From Vibrio sp. SCSIO 43136 (GTDB taxonomy: Bacteria; Pseudomonadota; Gammaproteobacteria; Enterobacterales; Vibrionaceae): a DNA stretch of 64,000 nucleotides. Each line of letters begins with the position of its first letter. Positions within the stretch are counted from its first letter, which is position 1. The notes under the pieces were generated by a model, which had not been told where the DNA came from, did no database searches, and saw nothing but the letters and a program-made list of their open reading frames with translations. A program made the translations under genes and the position numbers. Location: positions 1,860,001 to 1,924,000 of the forward strand of contig NZ_CP071848.1 in the NCBI RefSeq assembly GCF_023716565.1, read 5' to 3'. Positions 47,860 to 57,976 of this stretch are shown here, in pieces.

Positions 47860-48090
47860 ATGGAACAAATAGCACTGCCAGCAAATAAGTGGGTTGGGGA
47901 CAACGTAATCGAGGCAACCTTTGGGTTAAGCGAAGACAACCTGAAAAACTATCGTAGTAAGATTTGGGAGCAAGGTAAGCACTTTAGAAAAATAGGTACA
48001 TCTGGGCAGGCGTCAGCCGGTAAAGCTAAGATTGTGTACAACCTCCCTGAAATTAACCGTTGGATCGAAACGTACCCACAACACCACTAG
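47860..48090 (+). CDS. xis: Excisionase (Xis), DUF1233-like
   Basis: 76 residues: KWVGDNVIEATFGLSEDNLK NYRSKIWEQGKHFRKIG and IVYNLPEINRWIETYPQHH match the winged-helix excisionases of the DUF1233 type. It lies eight bases before int. Such proteins bend the attachment site DNA to favour excision. Confidence 0.82.
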   Translation: MEQIALPANKWVGDNVIEATFGLSEDNLKNYRSKIWEQGKHFRKIGTSGQASAGKAKIVYNLPEINRWIETYPQHH

Positions 48091-48098
48091 AGACACCA

Positions 48099-49349
48099 AT
48101 GACCAAGAAGAAATTACCTACTGGGGTAGAGATTCACGCTGGATTGGTTCGAATATGGTTCATGTATCGCGGCATTCGTTGCCGCGAATCTTTAAGCGTT
48201 CAACCAACCGCCAAGAATCTAAAACTGGCTGGTGAACGTCGCACTTCTATTACCCACGCAATTCGAACCGGATCATTTGAATATAGAGAATGGTTCCCTG
48301 AGTCTAAGAACGCTGACAGGTTTAGCGGTACCAGCACCAAAGACATGACGCTCGACGAGCTTTGTGAAAAGTGGCTAACCGTCAAGCAAGTTGAAGTTAC
48401 ACCCGCAACGATGAAGAACTATGTACAGCGACTTTTGCAAATGCGTCTTCATATTCCAGGCAATACTCTACTATCTAATATTAACCAAGCTAGCTTGCTA
48501 GATCTTAGGAATGCGTTTTTGGTTACCACATCAGCTGGTACCGCAAACACTTACATGCGAACTATTAAGGGCCTGATCCAATACGCCATCAACAATGAGT
48601 TTATGGAGCAGAGAGTTTTAACCGGCATTAAGGAACTAAAGCAAGATAAGAATAAGCCAACCCCGTTAACTCGTGATGAATTCTCTAGGCTGGTTGATGC
48701 TTGCAGAAACGAACAAGATCGCAATCTTTGGACCGTGGCCGTTTACACAGGTCTACGACATGGCGAGCTTGTCGCTTTAGCTTGGGAAGATATCGATTTA
48801 GTGACAGGAACGATAACGGTACAACGTAACTTAACGCTGGAAGGCGAGTTTAAGCTACCGAAGACAAAGTCAGGCGAACGTGTAATTACCTTGCTCGATC
48901 CAGCCATTGATGCACTTAAGCAACAGAAATTGCTCACGTTTATGCGCCCACATATTTTTATTAACGTAGCACAGCGTGAACATGGTAAAATGCTGCCCCT
49001 TAAAATTCGCCCAGTGTTTTCACCTCAGGTGACAGCTACTAGAAAGGACGTAGGCGACTATTATTTTCATACGTCGATAAACGACAAGTGGCATGGAGCT
49101 ATAAAGCGATCTGGTATTGCCTCTCGTAAACCATACCAGACAAGACACACTTATGCGTGTTGGATGTTATCCGGTGGAGCGAATCCAACATTCATTGCTG
49201 GGCAGATGGGACACAGTTCTGCGAAAGAGATTTACAACACTTATGGCGACTGGGTAGATGAACACACCCAAGACCAAATTGCCATGTTGAATCAAAAATA
49301 TGGCAAAAGTGTCACTCAAATGCCCCACAAGAACAGTAAGAGTTATTAA
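48099..49349 (+). CDS. int: Phage integrase (tyrosine recombinase)
   Basis: 416 residues from ATG at 48099. N-terminal arm-binding domain ([29 protein letters not shown]), core-binding domain ([31 protein letters not shown]), and catalytic boxes Arg ([20 protein letters not shown]), HxxR region ([19 protein letters not shown]), His ([15 protein letters not shown]) and Tyr in NTYGDW. The stop lies four bases before the ygiQ start used in the lysogen and the gene abuts attR, so it acts on the 26-bp core. It integrates the phage into ygiQ. Confidence 0.95.
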   Translation: MTKKKLPTGVEIHAGLVRIWFMYRGIRCRESLSVQPTAKNLKLAGERRTSITHAIRTGSFEYREWFPESKNADRFSGTSTKDMTLDELCEKWLTVKQVEVTPATMKNYVQRLLQMRLHIPGNTLLSNINQASLLDLRNAFLVTTSAGTANTYMRTIKGLIQYAINNEFMEQRVLTGIKELKQDKNKPTPLTRDEFSRLVDACRNEQDRNLWTVAVYTGLRHGELVALAWEDIDLVTGTITVQRNLTLEGEFKLPKTKSGERVITLLDPAIDALKQQKLLTFMRPHIFINVAQREHGKMLPLKIRPVFSPQVTATRKDVGDYYFHTSINDKWHGAIKRSGIASRKPYQTRHTYACWMLSGGANPTFIAGQMGHSSAKEIYNTYGDWVDEHTQDQIAMLNQKYGKSVTQMPHKNSKSY

Positions 49350-49353
49350 GTGC

Positions 49354-51684
49354 ATGATTGAAAACAAAATTTTCGAGTATCCTAAATACTGGGCAGAGTG
49401 CTATGGAACTGCACCTTTCCTGCCAACCAGTCGTAAAGAAATGGATGCCCTTGGCTGGGATAGCTGTGACATCATCATCGTAACCGGTGATGCTTACGTC
49501 GATCACCCAAGTTTTGGTATGGCGATCATAGGTCGCCTTCTTGAAGCGCAAGGCTTTCGTGTTGGTATCATTGCGCAGCCAGCTTGGGGGGATAAAACCG
49601 ATTTTACTAAACTAGGCAAGCCTAACCTATTCTTTGGTATCACTGCTGGCAACATGGACTCGATGATCAACCGTTATACGGCGGATCGTAAACTTCGTCA
49701 TGACGATGCCTACACACCAAATAACGAAGGTGGCAAGCGCCCAGACCGTGCAACCTTAGTCTATTCCCAGCGCTGCCGCGAAGCGTATAAAGATGTGCCA
49801 ATTGTACTTGGTGGCATTGAAGCTAGCCTACGCCGTGTTGCTCACTACGATTACTGGTCAGACAAAGTTCGTCGCTCTGTTCTTTTCGATGCGAAGGCGG
49901 ATATCCTGCTATTTGGTAACGCCGAGCGAGCACTGATTGAAGTGGCACATCGTCTAGCCAATGGTGAAGATATCGCCGAACTAAAACAGATTCGTGGTAC
50001 CGCACTCAATCTTGCAGCAGAGCCTGAAGGCTACAAAATCATCGACTCATCTCGAATTGAGAAGCCGAGTAAAGCAGCATTTGTCCCAACCAACCCATAT
50101 GCAGTTGAAAGCGAATGTGCTACCAAGCAAGATGATAATGCACAAGAAGCAAAGCCTATTCAGGTGCGACCTTCACGTCATGATGCCAATACCACCGCAA
50201 TTCGATTGCCTGCGTATGACAAGTTAAACAATGACCGTGTGTTATACGCTCATGCGAGTCGTATCATGCACCTTGAGACCAACCCGTACTCAGGTCGTGC
50301 GCTAATTCAGCGTCACGGTAACCGTGAATTATGGATAAACCAAGCACCAATCCCTCTAACCACAGAAGAAATGGATTACGTCTTCGGTCTCTACTATGCG
50401 CGTGTGCCTCACCCAAGCTACGGCAAAGCAAAAATTCCTGCCTACGACATGATCAAGACTTCGGTGAATATCATGCGTGGCTGTTTTGGTGGTTGTACTT
50501 TCTGTTCGATTACCGAGCACGAAGGTCGAATCATTCAAAACCGCTCTCAAGAATCTATCTTGAATGAGCTTGAAGACATTCGTGACAAAGTGCCGGGCTT
50601 TACGGGCACCATTTCAGACCTTGGTGGCCCAAGTGCCAATATGTACCGCCTTGGCTGCTCAGATCCAAAAGCAGAGGCCAACTGTCGTCGCCCATCTTGT
50701 GTATTCCCTGGCATTTGTAACAAGCTAGACACTGACCACCAGCACGTGATCGACCTTTACCGCGCCGCACGTAAAGTGAAAGGTGTGAAGAAAGTCATGA
50801 TTGCCTCTGGTGTTCGCTATGACCTTGCGGTTCGTTCACCTGAGTATGTCAAAGAGCTCGTAACACACCACGTCGGTGGCTACCTGAAAGTGGCGCCAGA
50901 GCACACTGAGAAACGTCCTTTGGATCTCATGCTTAAACCGGGCATGGGCACATATGATCAGTTCAAAGAGATGTTTGAGAAATATAGCCGTGAAGCAGGC
51001 AAGAAACAGTACCTGATCCCTTACTTCATCTCAGCACATCCAGGCTGTGAAGACGAAGACATGCTTAACCTAGCTCTATGGTTAAAAACCAACAACCTGG
51101 AGTGTGACCAAGTACAAAACTTCTACCCGTCGCCGATGTGTAATGCGACCTCAATGTACTATTCAGAGACCAACCCGCTTAAGCGCGTGAAATACAAGCA
51201 GCGTGAGGAAGTCACAGTACCTAAAGGTGATCGTCAACGTCGCTTGCACAAAGCACTACTGCGTTATCACGATCCTGCCAACTGGCCTTTGCTTCGTGAA
51301 GCCTTGACTAACATGGGTAAGAAGCACCTGATTGGAGACAAGCCAAACTGCCTTATCCCAGCAGAAGACAAAGACACACTTACACCAGCGCAGCGTCGTA
51401 AGTCCGGTCGTCATGGTGCAAACCGTTTTGCGACTAAGCACACCAAAGGGCAACCAGATATTCGCAATGGTCAGCGTGACGGTCAAAGAGATGGCCAACG
51501 AGGTAAGCCCTCTGGCTCACGTCCGAATAGCAATGGTGGAAACAACTCAGGAAACCGAGGCAAGTCAAACACCACTGGTAACTCGGGTCATAACAAAGGC
51601 AAAGCGCAAGGTAACCAAGCCAATGGTCGTGGTAAACCGCAAGGTAGCGGCAACCGTAATAAGCAGAAAGCTCGCCAGCGTTAA
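49354..51684 (+). CDS. ygiQ: YgiQ radical SAM protein with phage-supplied N-terminus
   Basis: About 776 residues. The radical SAM cluster motif is [17 protein letters not shown], with further domain text at [20 protein letters not shown] and [20 protein letters not shown]. The C-terminal 100 residues are a Gly/Asn/Arg/Lys-rich low-complexity tail. Family members are 4Fe-4S radical SAM enzymes of poorly known substrate. In this lysogen the first ten original residues are replaced by MIENKIFE encoded by phage DNA; the start ATG at 49354 is four bases after the int stop. Expression probably depends on the int transcript. A terminator follows. Confidence 0.93.
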   Translation: MIENKIFEYPKYWAECYGTAPFLPTSRKEMDALGWDSCDIIIVTGDAYVDHPSFGMAIIGRLLEAQGFRVGIIAQPAWGDKTDFTKLGKPNLFFGITAGNMDSMINRYTADRKLRHDDAYTPNNEGGKRPDRATLVYSQRCREAYKDVPIVLGGIEASLRRVAHYDYWSDKVRRSVLFDAKADILLFGNAERALIEVAHRLANGEDIAELKQIRGTALNLAAEPEGYKIIDSSRIEKPSKAAFVPTNPYAVESECATKQDDNAQEAKPIQVRPSRHDANTTAIRLPAYDKLNNDRVLYAHASRIMHLETNPYSGRALIQRHGNRELWINQAPIPLTTEEMDYVFGLYYARVPHPSYGKAKIPAYDMIKTSVNIMRGCFGGCTFCSITEHEGRIIQNRSQESILNELEDIRDKVPGFTGTISDLGGPSANMYRLGCSDPKAEANCRRPSCVFPGICNKLDTDHQHVIDLYRAARKVKGVKKVMIASGVRYDLAVRSPEYVKELVTHHVGGYLKVAPEHTEKRPLDLMLKPGMGTYDQFKEMFEKYSREAGKKQYLIPYFISAHPGCEDEDMLNLALWLKTNNLECDQVQNFYPSPMCNATSMYYSETNPLKRVKYKQREEVTVPKGDRQRRLHKALLRYHDPANWPLLREALTNMGKKHLIGDKPNCLIPAEDKDTLTPAQRRKSGRHGANRFATKHTKGQPDIRNGQRDGQRDGQRGKPSGSRPNSNGGNNSGNRGKSNTTGNSGHNKGKAQGNQANGRGKPQGSGNRNKQKARQR
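49378..49403 (+). repeat. attR core, 26 bp
   Basis: Identical to 10243-10268. It encodes YPKYWAEC in the ygiQ frame, so the ygiQ frame runs from phage DNA into host DNA through the core. Confidence 0.93.
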
Positions 51685-51689
51685 GCTAT

Positions 51690-51727
51690 AAAAAATGGCT
51701 CACTGAACACAGTGAGCCATTTTTTTA
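51690..51727. terminator. Bidirectional intrinsic terminator
   Basis: ATGGCTCACTG-AACA-CAGTGAGCCAT with A-run before and T-run after. It ends ygiQ transcription and, from the other strand, that of the gtrA-like gene. Confidence 0.92.
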
Positions 51728-51744
51728 TTCAATCGATATAGCGC

Positions 51745-52173
51745 TTAATCACTCTTCTTGTCAGCAAATACCCATTTAGAGCTCAAGAAGTAGTTACTAA
51801 ACATACCCACCAATATACCTGCAACGAGTGCGATGTAAGGCATTAAGCCTTGCTCTCCAAAACCGATGATTATCAGCTTAAACACCAGTAGGTTTGGCAG
51901 TGCTGACATACAAGCGGCCATGAGTGACTTGCGCCATTGCGTTCTTTTGCTCTCTTTTTCTCTGTCAGAGAAGGTGAGAGTTCGGTTGCCGAACCAAGTT
52001 GCGGTAGCTGCGCATATAAATGCGATGACACGAGCAACAAAGGTCTCTAGCTCTACCCATTCTAAAAAGAACGAAAACACTGCTAAGTCGACGAGGAAAC
52101 CTACCCCGCCGACGAAAGCAAATTTGACCAACCTATGTTGCAATAGATTTTGGATCAAAGGTTGATTGAGCAT
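51745..52173 (-). CDS. GtrA-like membrane protein
   Basis: 142 residues with four predicted membrane spans: LVKFAFVGGVGFLVDLAVFS, VARVIAFICAATATWFGNRT, MAACMSALPNLLVFKLIIIG and LMPYIALVAGILVGMFSNYF. FALVGGIGFLVD and WFGNRTLTF are GtrA-family hallmarks. Members are thought to help translocate lipid-linked sugars. The start codon overlaps the stop of the upstream glycosyltransferase gene by one base (TAATG), so the pair acts together in a surface-glycan modification. Confidence 0.87.
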   Translation of the reverse strand: MLNQPLIQNLLQHRLVKFAFVGGVGFLVDLAVFSFFLEWVELETFVARVIAFICAATATWFGNRTLTFSDREKESKRTQWRKSLMAACMSALPNLLVFKLIIIGFGEQGLMPYIALVAGILVGMFSNYFLSSKWVFADKKSD

Positions 52174-53564
52174 TACTTACAGCGAACCAGCTGGCGACGC
52201 TCAGTACCGTTTTCTAACGTACACGCTTCTTGCAGGTTGTGCGCTGGTAGGAATCTTTCGATTTCATGCGGTCGACCAGCTAGGTAATAGCCGTTTTCGT
52301 GGCCGCGTAAGTCCTCTGGGTCTTTGTAACGAACCGCATTACCTTCCGAGTAGTATTGACCAGAGAATGGGCGGCTACCCACGTAGTAAACTGGAACGCC
52401 CACTTCGTAGTCCGCAAATACCGCTTTGTCACTACGCTCTTCACCAGACTTCACACCGATAAAGATCACAGCAAAAATAAGTAGTGCTGGCACAATCAAC
52501 GCCACCTTGGTAAACCACTTCTCATCACCACGGATCAAACAAGCCATCAGCAAACCTACCGCAGGTGTTCCTGGCAGTACGTATGCCGGAAGGATGTTGC
52601 CTGCGAAGGTAAACAGGATCATTGGAGAAATCATCCAACAAACCAGGAAGCTAAGTAGCCCAGGGTTTGCTGCGTTAAATTCTTTGATTTGTGTGCGACG
52701 CGTCCAAGACATCAAAATAAGAGAAATCGACCAAGGTGCTGCCGCTTGAATCCAGAACCACCAGATGATGCCGCGTGGCTCATCGTGTGCGTTACCGTAC
52801 AGGTCACCATCCCAACCCGGCACAGTAAAGCGCAAATAGTGCTCACCGATGATGAAGTAGTCCAAGAAACCCGGAGTAGCACGCTCTGCCATGATGTACC
52901 AAGGCACAGCAACGATCGACATCAGTGCTAGACCTTTGATCAACGGGAAGCGCTGCCACAATTCACGAAATGCACCAATAAGGCCGTGTTGAATCACTAA
53001 GAATGGGAACGCCGCTAGGCCAAAGATTACAATAGTTACTGGGCCTTTGGATAAAAGCGCAAAGCCAAGAGCGATAAAGCCGATGTAACCCCATTTCTGG
53101 TCACCTTGCCAGCACAGGTAGAAACCTACCAATGCAAACGCTAGTGATACTGTCATCGCCATATCCGTCATCACTGCGCCCGCAGAGATAGAGAATACTG
53201 CAGTGGTTGCAATCACAACACTTGAAACCAACGGATTAATGCCAACTCGTTTAGCGAAGTACGCACAAATACCAATCGTTACTACACCAATTAGCCAGTG
53301 CGGCATTCGAACGGCAAACTCAGAAAGCCCCATCAGTTGAATACCCGCCGCACTTAGCCAAGTAAACATTGGTGGTTTGCCCCAGAATGGAACATCGTAG
53401 TCTGTCATCGGGGTAAGCCAGTTACCTGTCTCCCACATAATACGAGCCATTTCACCGTAGCGAGCCTCGGTAGTATCCATCAGTGGATACAGACCAAGCG
53501 TGATCAGTCGCAGCAAAATTGCAATCGCAAATAAGCCCCAAAGATGCTTCGAAGTTAACTTCAC
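52173..53564 (-). CDS. ArnT/PMT-family (GT39-like) membrane glycosyltransferase
   Basis: 463 residues from GTG at 53564, which has AGGGGAAAAGAA before it; an ATG at 53618 is possible but its site is too close. The first luminal loop carries the catalytic acid motif in MDTTEARYGEMARIMWETGN, then FWGKPPMFTWLSAAGIQLMG LSEFAVRMP. About ten to twelve membrane spans follow. Family enzymes move a sugar from an undecaprenyl carrier to lipid A, protein or glycan. Coupled to the GtrA-like gene. The substrate is unknown. Confidence 0.87.
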   Translation of the reverse strand: MKLTSKHLWGLFAIAILLRLITLGLYPLMDTTEARYGEMARIMWETGNWLTPMTDYDVPFWGKPPMFTWLSAAGIQLMGLSEFAVRMPHWLIGVVTIGICAYFAKRVGINPLVSSVVIATTAVFSISAGAVMTDMAMTVSLAFALVGFYLCWQGDQKWGYIGFIALGFALLSKGPVTIVIFGLAAFPFLVIQHGLIGAFRELWQRFPLIKGLALMSIVAVPWYIMAERATPGFLDYFIIGEHYLRFTVPGWDGDLYGNAHDEPRGIIWWFWIQAAAPWSISLILMSWTRRTQIKEFNAANPGLLSFLVCWMISPMILFTFAGNILPAYVLPGTPAVGLLMACLIRGDEKWFTKVALIVPALLIFAVIFIGVKSGEERSDKAVFADYEVGVPVYYVGSRPFSGQYYSEGNAVRYKDPEDLRGHENGYYLAGRPHEIERFLPAHNLQEACTLENGTERRQLVRCK

Positions 53565-53618
53565 TTCTTTTCCCCTAAAAGTTTCATGTGTCTTGTTGAT
53601 GGCAACACGCCTATGCAT

Positions 53619-53977
53619 GTCCTTCTATGCAGACTACCTATGACTCCTATTTCATCAATAAGTGCCATTTAAGTATCAACAAGGATAATTGAACTGAGCA
53701 TTATACCAGTACGACTAATTATGTGATCTTGTATAGCGACGGACAGATTTTCTTTAGCAAGGCAGAAATCTTATGCCTAGCAGGGACTAGGGATACGATT
53801 TCTAACGCAGATAAAGGAAATATGGACTAGCTAGACTGATCAGATAATTAGTTGGACTGGTATTATATTGCGACGAGATAAATAATCGATACTTTAGATA
53901 GGATTTTTAACGAATTTCTTAGTCTTTCCAGTCAACAAGGCGAGCGCTAGCCAACCCTGTTGACCAAGGCGTGTGCA
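53619..53977. other. AT-rich spacer between glycosyltransferase and chemosensory operons
   Basis: No gene visible. An inverted repeat, GTCAACAAGG (53931) with CCCTGTTGAC (to 53964), lies close to the end of the EAL gene and may be a terminator, although it lacks a T-run. Confidence 0.45.
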
Positions 53978-55591
53978 CTACTTGTTCACGTAAGCCAAAA
54001 ATTCATCGAATTTTAGCGGTTTGCTAAAATAGTAGCCTTGGATGTATTGGGTACCTTTACTGCGCGCATAGGCAAGTTGCTCGGCATCCTCTACCCCTTC
54101 CGCCACCACAGGTTTGCCTAAGTTTTGCGCCAGCGACACCACTGAGTTAAACACGGTTTGCAACTTGTCATCCTTGGCTACATCCGTCACAAAAGCTCGA
54201 TCAATTTTGATTTCATCAAAACTTAATCGACACAAGTAACTTAAAGATGAAAAGCCAGTCCCAAAGTCATCAATTGAGATCCGAAAACCGTGCGATTGAA
54301 GTGACTTAAGCACGTCATTGACGTAGTTGAAATTATCGATCAGCGCTGACTCCGTGAGCTCCAACTTAATGTTGGCAGGGTCAAGGCCTGCGTGGGTAAC
54401 TGCGGCTGCCAATTTAGTAACAAAATCGACATCGAGAATTTCCACCACACTGATGTTTATGGCAAAGCGCATCTTGTTTACGTCAAGGTTGAGCCCCTTG
54501 AGTTTGGTCACCAATTCCCCCAATCGAGTAATACTCAGCTGAGTCAGCTCGCTAATTTCACCCAGCTTCTCCGCAATAGGAATAAACTCAACAGGAGAGA
54601 CAAACTTGCCATCTAACTCCCAGCGCATTAAGCACTCTGCCCCAACCACGGCCTCAGTCTCACTGTCGTGCAGCGGCTGAAAAACCACATAAAACTGATC
54701 CGCCACCGTGTTGTAAGCCAGAGCGGAACGCATCGCAGTTTCTAAGTTGTTTTGGTGCTCTATATGGCGTGCAAAGTCCTCTTGAAATTCCACCAAGCGA
54801 CCATGACTGTTGTTAGAGTCTAGAATCGCCATCTCAGATTTATTCAGGCTTTGTTCGTGGTCATCGTCAGGCTTTTCTTTGTAATAACCCAATGCAACGT
54901 TGCTATAAAAGTTGTGGCCATTTAAGCAAAACGGCTCATTTAGCAGCGCATAAAGCTCTTCTATATCTACCGTGACATGGTGTGGTACAAATACGTTAAA
55001 GCTATCAGTGGAATGTTTGGCGCACAGTGCGTCATCCCAGCGGCCTTGCACTCGAGCCAAAAACTCCATAAATACCAAATTGGCGACGGCTACTCCCCAA
55101 ATTTCATTCAAGCGTTGATAGTTACAAATCCAAACACAACACACGGTGCCATAGGTTTGCTGACGAGAGATCTCTTTCAAAAAGGCTTCACGATAGAAAA
55201 GTCCGGTGTGGGGGTCGCGGATGGATAACTGACGATTTAATCGGCGGGCACCAATCAACTCATCAATGTTATCCAGCTGCAAGATGACATAGCCTTTGTA
55301 TGGGATGAGGTGAACACGTAGCCAAGTCATGTTACGTTCAGGAGCGGATATCCCAACTTCTACCGACAGTTTCTCATCACTACCAATCCCTTGTTTGATC
55401 CACTGCTCTAGATTCATGGGTTCAAAGCTTTCTTGGTGATATTTGACCTCAGTGCAACTAAACAGCGGCTCCCCTTTTTTCACCGCAAACAAGGTCGCCG
55501 CCGTTTGTGACAACTCAAGCACATTTAAGTCGCCATCTAGCAGTGCATACGCAATGCGCATTGCTTTAATCTGTTCACCAAGATTATTCAT
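53978..55591 (-). CDS. Degenerate GGDEF / EAL protein, probable c-di-GMP phosphodiesterase
   Basis: 537 residues. An N-terminal PAS-like segment is followed by a degenerate GGDEF domain (RDPHTGLFYREAFLKEISRQ; the active-site loop reads STDSF) and an EAL domain (residues about 290-537). The EAL domain keeps metal and catalytic motifs: GAECLMRW (ECL for EAL), NISVVEILD, KLELTESALIDN, ISIDDFGTGFSSLSYL, EIKIDRAFVTDV, VVAEGVEDAEQL. It should hydrolyse c-di-GMP but not make it. It is the last gene of the chemosensory operon, with a four-base overlap with cheB. Confidence 0.88.
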   Translation of the reverse strand: MNNLGEQIKAMRIAYALLDGDLNVLELSQTAATLFAVKKGEPLFSCTEVKYHQESFEPMNLEQWIKQGIGSDEKLSVEVGISAPERNMTWLRVHLIPYKGYVILQLDNIDELIGARRLNRQLSIRDPHTGLFYREAFLKEISRQQTYGTVCCVWICNYQRLNEIWGVAVANLVFMEFLARVQGRWDDALCAKHSTDSFNVFVPHHVTVDIEELYALLNEPFCLNGHNFYSNVALGYYKEKPDDDHEQSLNKSEMAILDSNNSHGRLVEFQEDFARHIEHQNNLETAMRSALAYNTVADQFYVVFQPLHDSETEAVVGAECLMRWELDGKFVSPVEFIPIAEKLGEISELTQLSITRLGELVTKLKGLNLDVNKMRFAINISVVEILDVDFVTKLAAAVTHAGLDPANIKLELTESALIDNFNYVNDVLKSLQSHGFRISIDDFGTGFSSLSYLCRLSFDEIKIDRAFVTDVAKDDKLQTVFNSVVSLAQNLGKPVVAEGVEDAEQLAYARSKGTQYIQGYYFSKPLKFDEFLAYVNK

Positions 55592-56655
55592 TCATCCACC
55601 AGAGATTTTTGTAGCTGATAAGGTAAGCTTTGCAGAGAATAGATTTTTTGCACGGCTCCAAGGGCAATTGCTTCTTTTGGCATGCCAAAAACTACACAGC
55701 TCATCTCACTTTCTGCATAAGTCATCGCCCCTGCTTGGCGCATTTCCAAAAGTCCTTGAGCACCATCGCTGCCCATGCCGGTTAAAATGACCCCTATCCC
55801 TCGAGCGCCAGCAGACTGAGCAACCGAACGAAATAGCACGTCCACCGACGGTTTATGCCGCTGCACCAGTGGACCATCAGACAAGTCGACTTGGTAACCA
55901 TCGTTATCGACGACCATAGTGTGTCGTCCACCAGGGGCGATATACACATGCCCAGCTTTGAGTTTTAGTCCATTGGTTGCGTGGATCACCCGGTGGCCCG
56001 TCGTCGCATTTAGCCTTGTCGCAAACGCCTGAGTGAAACTTGGCGGCATATGCTGAACAATGACTATCGGCGGCATCTTTGAAGGCAAACCTTTGAGGAG
56101 ATGCGCAATTGCCTCAGTGCCTCCTGTGGATGCACCGATAGCGATCAAGCGTTTGCCATCGACGGGCACATGAGGTAACGAAGGCTTGAGTATTTGGTCA
56201 ATATCCCCTTTTGGACGCAAGTTTTGCTCGTTGAGGTATTTGAGTGGTTTCACCTTAGTGCTCGCCGCAATTTTCAGAGCATCCAAAACCCCCTTTACGC
56301 CCTCACTTTTCAAAAACTGAGTCAGCTGGCTTTTTGGTTTTTCGATCACATCAATTGCCCCTGAAGCTAACGCTTCCAAACCCAAAGTGGCATGACGACT
56401 AGTGACACCAGTGTAGATGATCACGGGAATAGGTTGGTGCGACATGATGTGCTTAAGGAAGGTCACACCATCCATTCTTGGCATGTCCACATCTAACAGC
56501 AATACATCGGGTGTGATTTTAGCCAAACGTCGCTGTGCAGCAATGGGGTCAGGGGCACTACCAACACAGTGCAGGTCTGGGTCAGCATCAATCACCTGTG
56601 CCATCACTTGGCGCATGACAGCAGAATCATCAATGATATAGACTCCAGCACTCAT
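55588..56655 (-). CDS. cheB: CheB chemoreceptor methylesterase
   Basis: 355 residues. Receiver domain with phospho-acceptor Asp in LLLDVDMPRMDGVTFLKHIM, then a linker, then the methylesterase domain with Ser in IAIGASTGGTEAIAHLLKGL, His in PIVIVQHMPPSFTQAFATRL and Asp in ILTGMGSDGAQGLLEMRQAG. It removes methyl groups from the receptor. Start and stop overlap neighbouring genes by four bases. Confidence 0.95.
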   Translation of the reverse strand: MSAGVYIIDDSAVMRQVMAQVIDADPDLHCVGSAPDPIAAQRRLAKITPDVLLLDVDMPRMDGVTFLKHIMSHQPIPVIIYTGVTSRHATLGLEALASGAIDVIEKPKSQLTQFLKSEGVKGVLDALKIAASTKVKPLKYLNEQNLRPKGDIDQILKPSLPHVPVDGKRLIAIGASTGGTEAIAHLLKGLPSKMPPIVIVQHMPPSFTQAFATRLNATTGHRVIHATNGLKLKAGHVYIAPGGRHTMVVDNDGYQVDLSDGPLVQRHKPSVDVLFRSVAQSAGARGIGVILTGMGSDGAQGLLEMRQAGAMTYAESEMSCVVFGMPKEAIALGAVQKIYSLQSLPYQLQKSLVDE

Positions 56656-57464
56656 ACGCCCACCTTACGATAGATGCACGGCTCTAATAGCTCTAGCTCA
56701 GCTCGCTTTTGGCGCGGGGTTTCTGCATGACCAAGAAACAACAGCCCACTGCGATTTAGCCTTTGAATTACGTTATCGAGAATTTTGCGTTGCTTGAACT
56801 CATCAAAATAGATCAGCACATTGCGTAAAAAAATGATGTCAAAAGTTTGATTGGCATTTTTAAGTGACAACAAGTTATCTTCGACAAACAGACAGCGCTG
56901 TTTTAGCTCATCACCAATAACAAATCGTCCTTGGACGGGACCAATACCTTTCAAGCAGTACTGCTTACGCCACTGTGATGGGATTCGTTCAGCCGCCGAA
57001 ATGGGATAGCACGCATCTCGTGCAATAGACACTGACGTTGAAGATATGTCTGTCCCTATTACCTGCCATGCATGCTTGTCGCATATATCGGCGAGCACCA
57101 TCGCTAGACTATAAGCTTCTTCGCCACTGGCGCTTGCAGCACTCCATGCCGACAATTTCAACCCGCTGCGATAGCGCTTGTTCCAATAATCATGCAAAAA
57201 ATCAAACTGGGACGGTTCGCGGAAAAAGTAGGTTTCATGGGTCGTCATCTTGTCAATAAAGATGTTGAGTTCGGTCTTCCCTTCAGGGCTTGAAATTAGC
57301 TCAATATACTGCCCAAATCGATGCAGATTGAGCGACTTTAAGCGAGTGATCAGTCGACTGTATACGATGTCTTTTTTGTCTTGTGGCATATCAATACCCG
57401 TATGCTGGTCTAGCATACGACGCAACATTTCAAACTCTAACTGACTTAAGCTATGGCTGCTCAT
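56652..57464 (-). CDS. cheR: CheR chemoreceptor methyltransferase
   Basis: 270 residues. N-terminal helical domain (FEMLRRMLDQHTGIDMPQDK) and SAM-binding domain (LSAWSAASASGEEAYSLAMV; VIGTDISSTSVSIARDACYP; FDIIFLRNVLIYFD; GLLFLGHAETP). It methylates the receptor encoded upstream. It overlaps cheB by four bases and abuts the first cheW. Confidence 0.95.
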   Translation of the reverse strand: MSSHSLSQLEFEMLRRMLDQHTGIDMPQDKKDIVYSRLITRLKSLNLHRFGQYIELISSPEGKTELNIFIDKMTTHETYFFREPSQFDFLHDYWNKRYRSGLKLSAWSAASASGEEAYSLAMVLADICDKHAWQVIGTDISSTSVSIARDACYPISAAERIPSQWRKQYCLKGIGPVQGRFVIGDELKQRCLFVEDNLLSLKNANQTFDIIFLRNVLIYFDEFKQRKILDNVIQRLNRSGLLFLGHAETPRQKRAELELLEPCIYRKVGV

Positions 57465-57976
57465 TACTGCCGCCTTAATGCAGTGAAAAAGTCCTGTTGT
57501 GATGCAAGCATTGATTGGTTGATCTGGGCAATATCTAACACTTGTTCCATCGCCAGCAAAGTGTGCATACAGTGATTAAACGACGCTAAAGCTCGAATGA
57601 ATCGACGCTCTATATGGCAACCAAAATCTGGTGATTCAACTAATGCCTCAGTAGAAAATCGCTCGATGGAATAAACGCGATTTACTTGCAGACCGACCAC
57701 TGAGTGCACACCGCTCTCATCATCAACTAATTCATACAGCACCACACAACTGTAGCGATCATACGGCTTGGCTTGTAAGCCCAAACGTTGCGTCAAGTCG
57801 ATAACTGGTACCACGCTACCTCGAACGTTCATCACTCCAGAGACTACGCTCTCACACATCGGAACGGCCGTCATCTGAACTTGCTCAATCACCTCTTGCA
57901 CGAAGGCGATATCAATACACGCTCTTTCACCTGCGACATCGACCAGCAAAAAACGTTTATTGGTTTCATCGGACAT
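57464..57976 (-). CDS. cheW: CheW-like coupling protein 1
   Basis: 170 residues. CheW fold: FVQEVIEQVQMTAVPMCESV VSGVMNVRGSVVPVIDLTQR LGL, then VVGLQVNRVYSIERF. It overlaps the second cheW by 11 bases. Two CheW copies imply alternative array partners or one with a modified role. Confidence 0.9.
   Translation of the reverse strand: MSDETNKRFLLVDVAGERACIDIAFVQEVIEQVQMTAVPMCESVVSGVMNVRGSVVPVIDLTQRLGLQAKPYDRYSCVVLYELVDDESGVHSVVGLQVNRVYSIERFSTEALVESPDFGCHIERRFIRALASFNHCMHTLLAMEQVLDIAQINQSMLASQQDFFTALRRQ

Larger units (their letters stand above)
10243..49403. mobile_element. Complete P22-like (podovirus) prophage inserted in ygiQ
   Basis: A 26-bp identical direct repeat bounds the element (10243-10268 and 49378-49403), giving an integrated unit of about 39.1 kb. 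Inside are int and xis next to attR, a repressor/Cro switch, replication and nin-type genes, Q, a lysis cassette, packaging genes and head genes. Ejection proteins and a tailspike complete the set, in P22 gene order. All essential module types are present without obvious disruption, so it could be inducible. Morphology as a short-tailed phage is inferred from gp4, gp10, needle and tailspike homologues and the absence of any tail tube, tape-measure or sheath gene. Confidence 0.95.

Noticed and set aside
49300..49353. Longer ygiQ start at 49300 inside int
   Set aside because: It would overlap int by 50 bases, with no binding site. The ATG at 49354 follows the int stop and gives a sensible N-terminus.
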